Origin: Lytechinus variegatus
Taxonomy: Eukaryota > Echinodermata > Echinoidea > Temnopleuroida > Toxopneustidae
Length of the DNA: 64,000 bases
Reading direction: 5' to 3'
Assembly (NCBI RefSeq): GCF_018143015.1
Contig: NC_054757.1
Coordinates: 1,804,001-1,868,000, forward strand
Shown here: one piece after another, positions 32,501-56,044 of the stretch
How positions within the stretch are numbered: position 1 is the stretch's first letter
Layout: every line of letters begins with the position of its first letter
Notes under the pieces: model-generated
What the model was told of the DNA's origin: nothing
What the model saw: only the letters and a program-made list of their open reading frames with translations
The model's database searches: none
Made by a program: the position numbers and the translations under genes

Positions 32501-35500
32501 AGAGTTTTCACACCGGGATGCAGAACGCTTTTAAGAACATAGAAAATACATTGTCAATTATTGCCCTTCATGACAAAGACAAACCAAGAACTCTTTTCTC
32601 GAATATTAGTGAATCAAAACTGCAGTTTGTCCTGGACTCGATCGGGACAGATATATTTGTATTTTTTTGTCAGCTCCGAAACTTCGGACTAAACCGCTGT
32701 TACGGTTAACCAATTTTCGACAGAGACCTCATTCATTCTCTAATAAAATATAAGTAGACTATTATGGTAATTAATTTGATTATTCTTCTTTGAAAATGAT
32801 TAAATTGTAAAGGAATGTGTAATACTGCTGTCCTAACTGTATTATCAGGGAGTTTTAGCAACCATTACTCAGACAGTTTCTGGAACGTTGAGAATTTAAT
32901 AATGATAATGATAATTATATACATATCTATTGTAAGAAGCCCTTCAAATCGGTGAATAAAATAACAGAGACGTCCAGGGGAGCGTTTCATGAAGCGACTT
33001 TTCAGAAGTTTTATCCGACAGTCACCATAGTAACGGTGCTTCTCAGCCAATCAACATCAAGGAAAGTTGTCAGATATGACAACATGTCGGACAAAAATGT
33101 TGATGAAACACTCCCCTTGGCTGTCGACAAACATCATATTTGTAGCTTTTTGTCAGCTCAGGAACTTAGGACTAAACTACTATTCTGGTTCACCAGGTTT
33201 TGACAAAGACTTCCTAGCTATTTATTGTCATTTGACCGGCATTTTCAATACACGTCCAAGAACGATTGAACAGTATTTATAGACTTACCACAGCTGATGT
33301 CGGAAAGTGAAGGAGGAAGAGATCGAGATAATCAAGTCCTAGATCTTTCAGAGATTGAAGGCAGCTTTCTTCAATCTTACTAGGATGACTGCATGTGATC
33401 CATAACTACAGAGAGAAGAGAGGGAGAGAAGAGGAGGAAGGGAGAGGGGGGGGGGGTCGAAAGAAGAGAAAGTGTAATGGAGGGCGTGTGTGTGTGAGAG
33501 AGAGAGGGGCGGGAGAAAAAGTGTGTTTGTGTAATCGTTATTCCATAAAAGCCAATTAATGAAATGCTAGTGAATTCTTCATTGATATAAAATACAATGT
33601 AAATTGTAATGTTATCCTTCAAAGTTAATGTACCTCCACACTTTGGTAAAAAGAACTTTTTAATCAAAATGGGCGTATTGTGGAATGAAGATATGCAAGA
33701 CACATTTTTCATATCTTGCATGGTAATGACAGATAGCAATAAATCAGGAACATGCTAATTTTGTACATTCCTTATTTTACAATGGACATATGAATGCAAT
33801 TGAGGCGTATCAGCATGATCAGTATACTTTGAAGGTATCAAAATATACCATACGTCCCCCATATTTGAGTAAATTTACTAACTTATGCAATTTACCAAAA
33901 TATGCATACCTTTGAGGTTACGAAGATGTCTTCTCTCTTAATGGTTCCGTCATCGATCTTCGCTTTGATAGCGTCACCGACACCCTTCTCGTTACCGTAC
34001 AAGGAAGCTTCGTCAATATGACGATATCCGCAGTCGATCGCCGTTTCGACAACACTACGCACCTCCTCTGGTTTAATCTATAATTGGGTGAAAACACAGT
34101 CATTTAACAAAAAAAGAAAAAATACGATAAGTGTTATTTTCAACATCATAAATATTATGTATAATAATTTGTCATTAAAGAATATATATTATTAGATCTG
34201 TTTACATAAGAAGAGTTTTTTTTTTTAATCATAGATTGTACATGTATAGTATAGTCTTCAATCATTCTAACCCACATGTATTATGATCCAATCAAGATAT
34301 AGTATCATTATTATTCAATCTATAAATTGAAATAATATTTTGCTGTCTCACCTATACATGATCACATGTGTTGTGTATGTATTGTTTAAAAAGTTCGTAT
34401 ATAGTGTTTTTTTTAGTTTACATGTTTCATCTCTGATTTTGATGGAATATTCGATGGTATGCCTGTTTGACTTTTCCTTACCCATTCAAATCAACTTTGC
34501 ACGGACCTAATAAAACAACCCAACTGACCAAACGCCGTATCGTAATGGAAATAAAATGAATGAATGAATGAATAAATGAAAGAATTAGATTTGAGGGTGG
34601 GGGGTGGGGTGCGGGAATTCCCCCTTTTCGTCTTTTTCGTTTAATCCTGGGAGTCAAGCAATGGTATCCAGGGTATATGACCTTCTACACCAACACCAAA
34701 AAATAGGTCACCAAAATAAGTTTTGAGATTTTGCATGGATCTTGAAAAACACATGCTAACTTTTGAAAGTACGATAAAGAACTTGTCAACATTGATTAAC
34801 AATTAGGCGTATCTAGTACTTGATTGAATGTAGAATGACTTCAGTGAGAGCTTAAAAGAACACGACGAGGGCTCGAAGTTATGGCTCAATGTGCTCAAGC
34901 ATATAAGATGTGCAATTTGTGCAATCACAGCGAAACATTTAAGCAGTCCCGAAAAATGAGGTTAAAAAACCTCACATCTCTTCTTTTATGACACTTTAAA
35001 ATTTTACTTTGTGAAGAAGAAGAATTAAGTTTCATATAAGCGCGTTTTCTAATTTGTACCTTTTTGATTTACCATGTTGTTTATTGACAGATAACCTTCA
35101 CTGGCTACTTTTTTGTCGGTTTGGGGGTGCCTGGTCACACATAACTGACAGTATCTGCATGACTGAAATTCGGTGTTGAAATATATTATTTTTCAATGCA
35201 CCTTTATTTTTCCCATGTTTACGGATACGCTCGTTCGATAAAACTGAATAGGTCATTATCAATATCAACCGACCGAGTCTTGTCCTTGTAAAGTCTTTGT
35301 AACTACCTATTGACTCCATCAGTTGTTCCATTGTTTCCCAACTTTGTGGTATTACGTTGACCGGTTTTCTTTTAGACAAACAACTTTGGAAAAGTTTTAA
35401 GTACTTTTCGAAGAGGTCCAGCGGGTAAGTCACTGGACAGTAAGTACGGGGTTCAAATCTGATATAAGTACTGCCCATTTGTAAAGACTAGTGTTTTAAG

Positions 35501-36635
35501 AGTTAAGTTTGGATATTAATGATAGAAATTATATATATTAACAATAATTTTCGTATTTTTTTCCTCAAAAGATTCAATTCAATTCAATATTTATTTGGCA
35601 AAATAGGATAAAAAATACAAAGGTAAAAGATACCTAGCGCTTAAACATAAATGAAAGAAAAAAAGTAAAAATGAAATAATACAAAGGACTATATACAAAT
35701 AACAACATTGAAATTAGAATAAACAAGTTATATCTGTCGACTGAAGTTAACTGTGCAAGGAAAAACAAACGTCAAATGTAGGTCTTACTAACATATTTAC
35801 ATCTACAGTTTTACACTTTTGAGGCAGCCACATTACATCGCTTGTTAATTCAATGGTGCTCTTTCTTTTAGTTACTTTCAAAATTTAATTAATCTTTACA
35901 CAAAAAGATTGTGAGCAAAATATGGACAGCTTTAAAATTGTAGATAATAATAATCATAGGATTTGTATAGCGCACGCATCCACCTTGCTAGGTGTTCAAG
36001 GCGCTCCTATACCACGGCTAAGCTAGTCTACCGATTCTGGTGCGCACAGCTTTTTTTGAGGAATACTTCCTGCCGGTACCCATTTACCTCACCTGGGTCG
36101 AGTGCAGCACAGTGCGGATGAATTTCTTGCTGAAGGAAAACACGACAGGGCTACACTGTTAGAAAAAATAAAAAAAGTTCCTGCAGCAGAGTCTCGAGAA
36201 TACCTGTAATCTTACCGAATTGCGTAATAATCATTCTGTAAATTCATAAAACAAGTATTTTTCTGCAATTTAACAGAACAGGTCTGTTTAAAAAGGGGAA
36301 AAGGGTGTTTTATTCAAGGAAATTTGTAAGATTTCATACATCAAATACCAATTTCCTGTAAGATTACGCAATTCGGTAAGATTACAGGTGTTCTCGAGAC
36401 TCTGCTGCAGGAACTTCTTTTATTTTTTCTAACAGTGTAGGACACTCTGTTTGAAAGGCGAGAGTCAGAACCACTAGACTAGATGCAATACCATACGACA
36501 AACAGTCAAAATGAGTTTTCAGAGACGGATGAGGATAAATTTGAAGTTGATTTGTCTTACCTGCCAAGTTCCTAATCCCAACAAAGGTAACTTTTTACCA
36601 CCAGGTAGGAGAACGTGGATGTTCGATGAAGCCAT
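26502..36635 (-). CDS. aldo-keto reductase, AKR1-type (minus-strand paralogue)
   Basis: Nine exons in transcript order: 36561-36635, 33910-34077, 33289-33405, 31110-31190, 30138-30257, 29572-29687, 28588-28750, 27504-27586 and 26502-26544. All introns are GT-AG and the phases agree, giving 321 residues, within the usual AKR size. AKRs are cytosolic NAD(P)H-dependent reductases with a TIM-barrel fold that reduce carbonyl groups. Evidence: PLLGLGTWQ near the start; signature [14 protein letters not shown]; catalytic tetrad D47, Y52, K81 and H114 with the spacing of human AKR1 enzymes (50, 55, 84, 117); [26 protein letters not shown]; and the cofactor-binding [14 protein letters not shown]. The residue after H114 is F rather than the usual W. 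The C-terminus ends YYPFAGQN. It is divergent from the plus-strand paralogue at 40667 and tail-to-tail with the transporter. The exact subfamily and substrate cannot be read from sequence. Confidence 0.95.
27748..28160. repeat. palindromic TTCGGAATTACGAA satellite-like element
   Basis: ACACTTCGTAATTCCGAAGG on the left and CTTCGGAATTACGAATGTAT on the right are inverted. Between them are about eight variants of GGTTCGTTAATCCGAAAACG, first in one orientation and then, after about 27955, in the other. It lies between exons 7 and 8 of the minus-strand reductase. Its arginine/serine-rich open frame is an artefact. Confidence 0.7.
28940..29075. repeat. purine-rich (GAA)n tract
   Basis: AAGAAGAAAAAG-type sequence in the intron between exons 6 and 7 of the minus-strand reductase. 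On the sense strand it is a long polypyrimidine run. Confidence 0.75.
29249..29537 (-). mobile_element. tRNA-headed SINE, close to full length
   Basis: Minus strand: GGAGCGTTGTGGCCCAGTGG head, B-box region, GCACTCGACCCAGGTGAGGT body, GGCGCATTTGGCAGTG and a CGCTATATAAGCATG end before (TTA)n. It has the same orientation as the host reductase, lying in its intron 6, 34 bases from exon 6. Confidence 0.8.
31288..32152. mobile_element. worn CACTGTAAAA element split by a TTAA element
   Basis: The left part at 31288-31500 (CACTGTAAAACTGTGGTCAC ... CCAGAAATTTAAGG) and right end at 32135-32152 (CAGTTTTTTGCCGTG) belong to the 6982/16547 family but are more diverged. The middle is occupied by the separate element at 31534-32124. 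It lies in intron 3 of the minus-strand reductase. Confidence 0.6.
31534..32124. mobile_element. TTAA element with long inverted repeats, copy 2
   Basis: The ends AGGACAAGTCCACCCC and GAGGTGGACTTGACCT sit between TTAA at 31530-31533 and 32125-32128. The arms contain AAATCGGATGTAAAATAAGA and its inverse. Confidence 0.8.
32500..33260. repeat. old dispersed repeat interrupted by a hairpin MITE
   Basis: 32500-32740 (GCAGAACGCTTTTAAGAACA ... TTTTCGACAGAGACCTC) and 33125-33260 (TTTTTGTCAGCTCAGGAACT ... GGCATTTTCAATA) both match parts of the repeat at 52416-52673. Between them, 32975-33120 is a separate hairpin element with GGGGAGCGTTTCATGAAGCG and a GTTTCATCAAC inverse. A related unit lies at about 60400-60650. 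Confidence 0.5.
33405..33525. repeat. purine-rich low-complexity tract
   Basis: GAGAGAAG/GGGGGG/GTGTGT mixture starting directly at the acceptor of exon 3 (33405) of the minus-strand reductase. On the sense strand it is an extended polypyrimidine tract. Confidence 0.7.
35573..35700 (-). mobile_element. probable LINE 3' tail
   Basis: GATTCAATTCAATTCAATATTTATTTGGC read on the minus strand is an AATAAATATTGAATTGAATTG tail, the form seen at many non-LTR retrotransposon 3' ends. No coding remnant is recognised upstream. Confidence 0.35.
35946..36482 (-). mobile_element. tRNA-headed SINE split by a hairpin MITE
   Basis: The tail and body lie at 35946-36153 (minus strand: GCACTCGACCCAGGTGAGG). The head continues at 36438-36482 (TCTAGTGGTTCTGACTCTC read on the minus strand). 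The gap is the element at 36154-36437. It lies in intron 1 of the minus-strand reductase. Confidence 0.75.
36154..36437. mobile_element. TA-flanked hairpin MITE (CACTGTTAGAAAA ends) inside a SINE
   Basis: The arms of about 75 bases are nearly identical (CACTGTTAGAAAAAATAAAA ... CGAATTGCGTAAT and inverse). It is flanked by TA at 36152-36153 and 36438-36439. The central loop is 36240-36360. It belongs to the CACT-ended group. Confidence 0.8.
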
Positions 36636-36639
36636 GTCT

Positions 36640-39600
36640 TCCTCTCAAGTGTATTCTGGATGTTTACAGTAATGAACACCCCAAAATAGTCCTGTCCCTC
36701 TTACACCACAGTCCCTCTTTGAATACTAGAATAGATAGGAATGTATATCAGAGAGAGAGAAAGATGATATTAACAAAAATGATTGTCCTTTGTATTTACA
36801 CAGTTCATTAGACCATGTATCTATTGCAATTTATTTACGACACCCTATTTTTCTCTCTTGCAACGCGTATGGATAGTGTCGACATTGTAATAGGTGTTCA
36901 GATAGTGGTACAGTGGTGGTAAAAGTTTGATAGTGATAGCCTATCACCATGGGCGTCGATACGGGGGGTAGGGGGAACTCTTTCAAGTTGAAGCGAAAAT
37001 ACGGGGAGGAATAATGAAAATAGAGAAAAGGAGGAGGATAAGGGAGAGAAAAAGAGAGGTCTGGAATTGAATACCCCCTGTCATCTTTCTCAATGGAAAA
37101 AGATGACGTCACTCACCTTTTCGTGCCCCCCCCCTCCCCACTCTATCAGAATACCCTGATATCCAGTTTATCACCATATCATTGAGTTATACACAATCAC
37201 AGCTACCAATCTGTATTCAGCGCTCAATGTATAGGCCTATCATTTTCAAATATAGATTCAGCGTTTAATTCATAATGTACACTCTTAAAATGATTGGGCC
37301 AAAAAATCACCAACTTTAAATGAGCCCTGGGCAACATACTGTCCACACAACTATTGGTTAAAATCTGTCCAAATTGGATAATAAGACTAACAATTGGGTA
37401 TGAAATTCGCTCATTTGGATAATAATTGCCCAGAATATATATGGATTGTTTTTACCAACATACATTACCCGACACAGTGGACAGAATGTTGCCCAACATT
37501 TCAAGTGTGAAATTTATGTATGCTAATTTGTACATCATAATGTCCTTCCAGCAATTTGCCATTGTTCATTCAGCGAGCTGCTGCTACTTAACATGCTTAA
37601 TGAATTCCTACAAACATGCCTTAAAATGTCCCTATTCAGGTCTGAGTTTAAAAAATTTTCAGCTCGCGCTTCGCGCTGTATTTTAGTGAAATTCGTATGT
37701 TTATGATTGTGATTTAACAAATAATTCATAAATATTTACATGTTATTGAATTATGTTTTATTCTAACTTTTATATAATTATGCTTTGATTTATTTTTATC
37801 GATTAGCTAGCTTGCATGTTGATATTCATATCTTTCACCGTATATAAACCGATATTCGGTAGGTACAGAGAGGGAGCTTTTCTACTTAATAAATCAATCT
37901 ATATTATTATTATTTCATCAATTTGTTTCCAACAGTCTTAAAAATAACGTTATTACGTAACTAAAATAAACTACCTTTGAAATTACAGGTAGGATAACGC
38001 TGAAGACTTGACAGGTAAAACAATTAAATCATAACAATGTTCATTTCACATCATAGGGTGGTCACCCCTGACCCATCTGACACTCCCTTTTTTTAATATT
38101 TAGTAAAAGTGTACAACATGTCGTAATTATCATTATTTCCATTTTTCTTCAATGATATTGGCCATATGGAACCTGTTGATCTACGGAGCGTATCAAGAAA
38201 TGATCCTGTAAAGTTATATATTTATCCTGGAGCTTTTGCGAAACAGCGATACAGATCTCTTTGAGCATGTGACGTTATAACTGTCAAAAAATCTTTCCGC
38301 TTGAGTGGAACAACACTTACTTAAATATGAAAAGTTTATGAAAAATGATTTGCGCAGAACTTAGAAATAGTTATACTACTAAAAGCAAACGTTAATCATG
38401 AAGAACATATGGACTTGAGCTAAGCAGGTTGATTTAAATATATCCTTCACCTTTTTTACTTGTTTCCTTGCTCAAAACACTTCATAGAGCGCCATTGCGC
38501 CCCCACTCCTCCCCACGCACCGAGGCTACGTGGTGATATCTGCTTTAAGCGGAGCTGTGATTTACATAAATGGCTTAGGCTTGATATTTGTTGATGTTAA
38601 TCATTGTCAAGTTTGGAGAAAATGGGAAGAAACGAATGTTAAATAAGATATGGAATGTGCTCCCACTTTAAATGATTAAAACTTAGTTAAAGTATGCTGG
38701 ATATGTCTAAAGTAAACTTTTGATTATATTCAGTTATATCCTCGGATCCAGCTGGCACAAAAAGGCAAAAATTATGCTTGCCTAGGGTTAAAATGTTAAT
38801 TTGGGTGGCGAAGTTGTTACAAAAAGTGTAACTTTATCTGTTTTATTTTACTTTGCCACAAATGCCAAAGAAGGTCAGTTTGTTCTCGCCTTTTTCCTTG
38901 ACACATGAAAATGAGCATTTTTGCGAAAACCAGTTTCTACGAGCTTTACAAAATTTAACATTTCTTACTCAACTGCTCAAGCGTAACATTCTGTCAAAAT
39001 TTTTACTTTGATTTAATAGAGGAGACCCAAACCCAAGAATATATGTGAAAAAATACCCCCTTGCTGTATTTTTCAATTCCCAGGACCTTTTCCAAGTGTA
39101 AACTTTTTATTGATACGCATTGTATACTTTGACTCCACTCCAATAAATTTGATTAAAGTTAATATGTATTGAGCATTAGAGTGTTTCTTAGGCGAGTTTT
39201 GAATGTTTGTAACAGATCGAAATGTATTTCCACTCCAGCGCATGATCAGTGGAAGGTCATTGGTACTAAAGTGACATGGTGGTTTAAAATTTAATGAGAT
39301 AAGCACCAACTTTGATGTCTTGATTATTCATATATTCTTGTGCATTGTGTTTTTCATTTATATCCACAAAAAACCACAATGCGTCCACGAACGAATGGTA
39401 TTTCACAGGTTGCCAAGTACACAGCATGTTATAAAATGCATTTGAAGTAGAAATGCAACAATACCTCCATAGAGTGTTCATTGGCGTGCTATTCTATTCA
39501 CCTGGTCTATTCAGTTCATACTGCTATGTAAGGCATGTTTACGTAATATCTGGCTTTGAAATCTGCCTATCATAATGAAAGAAAAAGCCAAAGGCTGAAT

Positions 39601-40666
39601 AAAAAACATGTGTACAATTTACAACAATAGATAGATACTTAAATACAAACATGCAATGACATAAAATTACTATAACTTCTTATTGTAATACAAGGAAATA
39701 AATTGTTGAAAGTAAATTAAATCATAATTGTATTGAACATAATAAATATTAAGTATGCAAATTATAACCACTATAATGAGGCACATTGTACATGCATGAA
39801 TGAAAAGAATTAGAAAAGAGAAGATGGGGAAGGATAAAGACAGCATAGGGAGACAGACAGAAAAAGTGAGTAAGGGGAAAGGGTAATTAAACGGAGATAT
39901 AGAAAGTACAGAGAGAGGATTAGGCCAGAAAGATGAAGATTAAACAAAAGGTATGCATGTATGACAAGAAATTATGTACAGAGTAGACTGAGTGGGGGCA
40001 AGGCGTAGAATGAGGATGACTATCATCCATGAAGTAACTACGAACTGATCTAATAAGGTTTTAAACATGATTAAAGGAGACTATCTAATATTATTTATTC
40101 ATGGTATGCAGGCCTGGAGTCATTTCTTTTAAAAGAAGAAATTCAATACTGCTTTTACGCGATATTTTATGTTTTTGAGTACTTGACACAGTCAAAAGGC
40201 ATAATTTTCATTATCGTCCAAAACCAAAAATTCCGAAGAAGTTGAAAAGATAACGGAACATATGATATCGGACTTTGAACATTATTTTTGTCAAGTCATT
40301 ATTCTTTTATTTGTCGATCTTAGGGTTATCATGACATTAGCCCCGGTGTTGACCATGGTGTTGACTTTAGGTGTCCTTAAATACACCGTCCAATTCAAAG
40401 GTCGCAAGTCTATTGCTTTTAACATGTTTACTTAAAATAATTTATGAAATGAAATCGACACTACATCTTCAACTAGAAAAATCTTATAATCTGTAAAGCG
40501 CTTAGAGACGTCGATCCGGTGTATTAAGCGCTATAAAAGCGGGGTTTATCATCATTTGAAAACTAACTGCACTTAGAATTAGAAGAAACGTTTTGTGTGC
40601 CTGATCCCATACGGTGGTTCTCCAGTCTTTCTTTCCATATTTACATTTTGGCGAGCTGAGAAAATA
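36640..40666. promoter_or_regulatory. shared upstream region of the divergent reductase pair
   Basis: About 4 kb lie between the two start codons (36635 minus, 40667 plus). It contains a CACTCTTAAAA element at about 37280-37507, a CGCGCTTCGCGCTG motif at about 37665, an AT-rich stretch and a SINE 3' fragment at 40490-40555. No coding frame or conserved promoter motif was recognised, so the regulatory role is inferred only from position. Confidence 0.4.
40490..40555 (+). mobile_element. 3' fragment of the 24222-type SINE
   Basis: CTGTAAAGCGCTTAGAGACG ... TTAAGCGCTATAAAAGCGGG matches the last 60 bases of the 24222-24588 SINE. It lies about 110 bases before the start codon of the plus-strand reductase. 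Confidence 0.7.
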
Positions 40667-51997
<11,331 letters not shown>

Positions 51998-51999
51998 CA

Positions 52000-54430
52000 A
52001 AGTGATGATACAGTTACACCACCGTAACCGATAACGGGCAGGCTTGCATGATGTACCATCGATCGATGTAGAATATGTGTGACTGTGACATATGGTCCTA
52101 CAGTCCCACCGACCCCAAGGCCCCGTCTTACAAAGAGTTACGATCGATCCAATCAATCTCAAGAATATGGAAATCCATCCATACCATAATTTTGTTTCCT
52201 ACAGGAAATTGAAATCTCCTTAGTAAACAAAGAGAATCACATGGAATCTTCAAGACACTGATGAATGCATGAATATACATCATAATCATCTAGAAAATAG
52301 TTTCAACAAATATTCATTTTAGATGTTGACGTTGCTGGCTTCGCATAGTTGTGATTGATTGGATCAATCGCAACTCTTTGTAAGACCGGGCCCTGGACGA
52401 CAGAAGAAATTTGTGAGTTTTTGCACCGTGACACAGAACGCTTACAAAAGCATAAAAAATGTATTGCCAAAAGCCCTTGATGACAAAGAGCAGCCAAAAA
52501 GTTAGTCTTTGTCGAAAATTTGTGAATCAAAGTAACAATATTGTCCTGGACTTCGGACAAACGAGATATTTGCAAATTTTCGTCAACCCTGGAAACTGCT
52601 GTTCCCCGGTCACCAAATTTCTATAAAGACCTCCCAGCTGCCCACTGCCATTTGACGGGCATTTTCAATAAATTTACTGTGTTCCGAATTTGTCCTGCGT
52701 CGAGGTGCTAAAACTACCTGATACCATGTGAAACGTTATCTGTCGGTTTGGAGTCGGTTTTGTTGGTATGACAACGGTGTGTACGGTGTACAAGGTCATC
52801 AACTGAGGAAGGGAATAACATGAAGAAACCTTGATGTGGCATGTGAACAGAGGAAAATGGACGAAAATATCGAACTGCATTGTATTCTGTCTTCTTCCGA
52901 TCTGTACGTCATTGTAAGCATACTAAACACGTAATCCCACATTCAATGAATTATATGACGATATAGAATAATTTCAACGGATTCAGTAACATGGAAAATA
53001 TTAAGAACTGGAAATGTTAAAGATATTTTAATGGTTTGTAGAAGTAACGAAATCGTAGGAAGCTCAGTATTATTTGTTTCTCTTTCGACGGGAGATAATT
53101 CTAGGCCGAGGCGATTTTACGTTTTTATGTGATGTAATTTAAAGGAAATCGGGTAAAAATATTTCAGATCAGGTCATTATTCAAAAAAAATGTACAAACA
53201 GCCTAAATGATTGTGTGATTTAAAACTTGTGTTAATCATGCCTTTCATATCAAAGAAAGAACATTTGTTTTAAATCTGCTAAACTATTTATCATTACGAA
53301 CGAGCAATAACTGCGAATTTGCATCTTGGTATTTCCAGTTCTATTTTTAATTTACAGTATAAGCTTCAATAAAACAATTAACAAGACAGTATGAGTACTT
53401 TTATGAACGAATTCGCGAAGCGCGGTACACGGTTCCGAATATACATAACAGATAAAAAAAAGAATCTCAAAAATGTGATTTCATGTACAAATCCAATGCA
53501 AATACTACGAAGTCAAAATTAATGAATGTATCATTATTTTTATTTTTACTGATTAAAGCAATATATTTCACATTATTTAGTACGGAAATAGTGTTGCCGA
53601 CTATTTTATTTACCGTGTGGAAGGGCGGTAAATCCATTACGTTATTTCGAATGGCTTTCAATCAAACGATTTAATTAATGTGATTGTACACAAGTTGTAT
53701 AGGTAATTCAAAATTAAATTATCTACTCCAGGCCGAAAATGATATGATGCCATTTCCTCACTTCTTTTTTTATTTTTCTATTTATTCATTTTTTTCGTAA
53801 ATAAGTGTAAAAAAATATATTTATTGATATTTTGCCCATAAAGAATGAAAAAAAAGCTGGGTTGACAACTAATAAGATGTTCATTGCTGAATCTTATTTT
53901 GTTACAAGGGTGATACTGTGTCTACATACATGTATAAATATATGAAATGATTTTTATTTCATGTAATAACTTAAGAAAGGGGAAGTGAGGACATGACATC
54001 ATATGCCCACCTAACTGCCTAATGAATATTCATGATGGCGTGCATGTAAACGTTTTCACAAAATATTGATAGTTTTTAAAATATGATAACTGCCTGATAT
54101 GTTATCAGATTTTGATGAAATTTTCAGTGTTTTGCTTGGTAAATTTTACTCTTTGTATTTATTTATTAATTATTATTTTCAGCCCTTTAAGCAACTAGAG
54201 AAAGATCAAACGATCACGACACTTAATTTCTCATGAAAAGCTGGCGTAAAATAAAAAGTTATATGGCAATTGTAAACTTTTGCCTAGTTTCACGGAGTAA
54301 TGATAATTATTATCACAAATTCAGATTTATCAAAATATAAAGAATCCTATTCCAAAGGGAAGTCAAGGGATCTCAAAATCCCGCAGCGCTCTCGTAATAG
54401 CCGTTAAATAGGCCTTAAACCAAAGTCTGA
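52000..54430. other. intergenic, repeats only
   Basis: It holds a MITE at 52123-52393, an old repeat at 52416-52673 (shared with 32500-33260), a GGAGTCGGTTTTGTTGGTATGA patch at about 52750 also seen near 18100 and 60300, and an old patch at 54010-54190. No gene was recognised. Confidence 0.5.
52123..52393. mobile_element. MITE with GGCCCCGTCTTACAAAGAGT ends
   Basis: The ends GGCCCCGTCTTACAAAGAGT and ACTCTTTGTAAGACCGGGCC are inverted. The interior aligns with 24692-24968 throughout (GATGTTGACGTTGCTGGC). Confidence 0.75.
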
Positions 54431-54434
54431 TGTT

Positions 54435-54494
54435 TCAACAGTTCGGACATATCTCCGCTTGGTGTTGAGGCCAGGATCTCAGTATAGGAATACA
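54435..54494 (-). CDS. candidate terminal exon of the saposin-like gene
   Basis: A CAG acceptor at 54495-54497 is followed in the required phase by 19 residues (CIPILRSWPQHQAEICPNC) and a stop. This would supply cysteines four to six, but the last pair is spaced by two residues instead of five. Another frame of the same stretch reads EILASTPSGDMSELL, which looks more like a saposin C-terminal half but does not fit the phase. Weak. Confidence 0.3.
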   Translation of the reverse strand, partial: CIPILRSWPQHQAEICPNC

Positions 54495-54746
54495 CTGTAT
54501 TGAAGAAATAAAGAATATAAACATATTATTGTCGCTAGTCCATGTAGTCAGAGTTAAAATAAAGTTATACATGATATATTCCACCCCAAAATCAAGAATA
54601 AGTAAGTTGTTCAGAATAAATTCTGATAATTTTCATAGATCTTGAAAGGAGACATCTTAAAGCCCGTCTTTAGCTTTCAAAAAGGGTCAGGAATGTGAGC
54701 TATACTCGCGTATCACTTAACTTTACAACATTACAAAAGCGTATTA

Positions 54747-54903
54747 GCATTGGCGGTGGAAGCCAAAAAATTTGGATGGACACAGGTAAAAAATTGGACA
54801 AGCCCCCCCCCCAAAGGTTATCAACAAAAATTTTAGGGGGGTCTACCCCCCCACCTCAAATTTAGGGGAGGACAGCCCCCCCCCCCCCCCGCTTCCGCTG
54901 TCT
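54747..54903. mobile_element. copy of the 4852 hAT-like MITE
   Basis: The ends CATTGGCGGTGGAAGC and GCTTCCGCTGTCTATG match the 4852-5060 ends. AAATTTAGGGGAGGACAG units lie inside. The flanking duplication is not clear here. Confidence 0.65.
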
Positions 54904-55619
54904 ATGAGTATGTCGTTGAATGCATTTCTTTTAACCCATTAGAATTTTAAAATGACATTTCTGGCCGTTGGGACTTAAATTAAATCTTGCGCCCTCTTTC
55001 GGCAAAATTTTCATTTTATTTAAGATAGCTGATTGAGCACTTACCTTACATATTTTAGTAATTTGACATTATATAGAAAACTGCTGACAATGATTTTATC
55101 CTGAAATCTTCAAACCATTCAATGCTTGGGAATGTTTTTTTTTTCAATTATAAACAGACAAAAATAAGCAGATATTCCATTTTGACCGGGCCCCAAATCG
55201 CATTAAAATATGGTGTAAGATCCGTAAATTCATGCACTTAAGCACACGTTTATTCGCACCTTCGCACCAAGTGCCTTGCATGCGTTAGCGATCTGCGGCT
55301 GGCACATCGCTGACAACTCTTTTTTACGCGTACTCCTACATCCTCTGAGTGAGGGCGCTATGACATTAAGACGCCAATTGCGTGAGGTCTATATAATATA
55401 ATTTGTCAAAACTAATTAAATACTTGATTTGATGTACAAGTTTTGAAGTTTTGGTTTCACTCAAGCATGAGATAGGCACAATATAATCTCAGGGGAACTT
55501 CCACGCAGTCCGGAAAGAATTTTCTTAAAGAAAACTCTTATACCTCGTATTTCATTAGGCAATTTCAAATTTGATAGTAAAAATTAGAAGAATTACCACT
55601 TTCAGATGAGCTAATAAGG

Positions 55620-55880
55620 TTTAGTAACCTTGATTCTTAGGATTAGGTATTAAAGTTATGAAGATTTCAATGTTGATTCCCCCAACATGGTCTCATTTCA
55701 TTGACCCTAAATGACCTTTGGCCTTGATCATGTGACCTGAAACTCGGGCATGATGTTTTGTAATACTTGATTACCCTTATATCCAACTTTGTCAATATAC
55801 TTCTTAAGTTATGATGACTTTTCAAAAACTTAACCTTGGTTAAGATTTCAATGTTGACGGCGCCGCTGCCGCGAGACAAA
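55620..55880. repeat. relative of the 175-bp tandem unit, inverted
   Basis: CATTGACCCTAAATGACCTT, CATGTGACCTGAAACTC and TAATACTTGATTACCCTTAT are inverse to the 5600-6105 array. It ends in GGCGCCGCTGCCGCG, matching that array's GC-rich cap. Confidence 0.65.
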
Positions 55881-56044
55881 ATGCTAAATATGGATTTAGC
55901 TCCTTTTGGAATATGATACTTCAATTGGTGAAAACGTCGCAACAATGAAATGTATCACCATTTTCGTGACTAATTAATAATTAGTCATAATGTTCCTTGA
56001 TAGGAATTGCACATTTTTCTCCAAATGTTAAAATAGTATATTAC

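Noticed and set aside
35098-35478. 126-codon minus-strand frame ([19 protein letters not shown] ...)
   Set aside because: Protein-like in places but no known motif, no splice partners and no start context; it lies inside intron 1 of the minus-strand reductase. Left as unknown.
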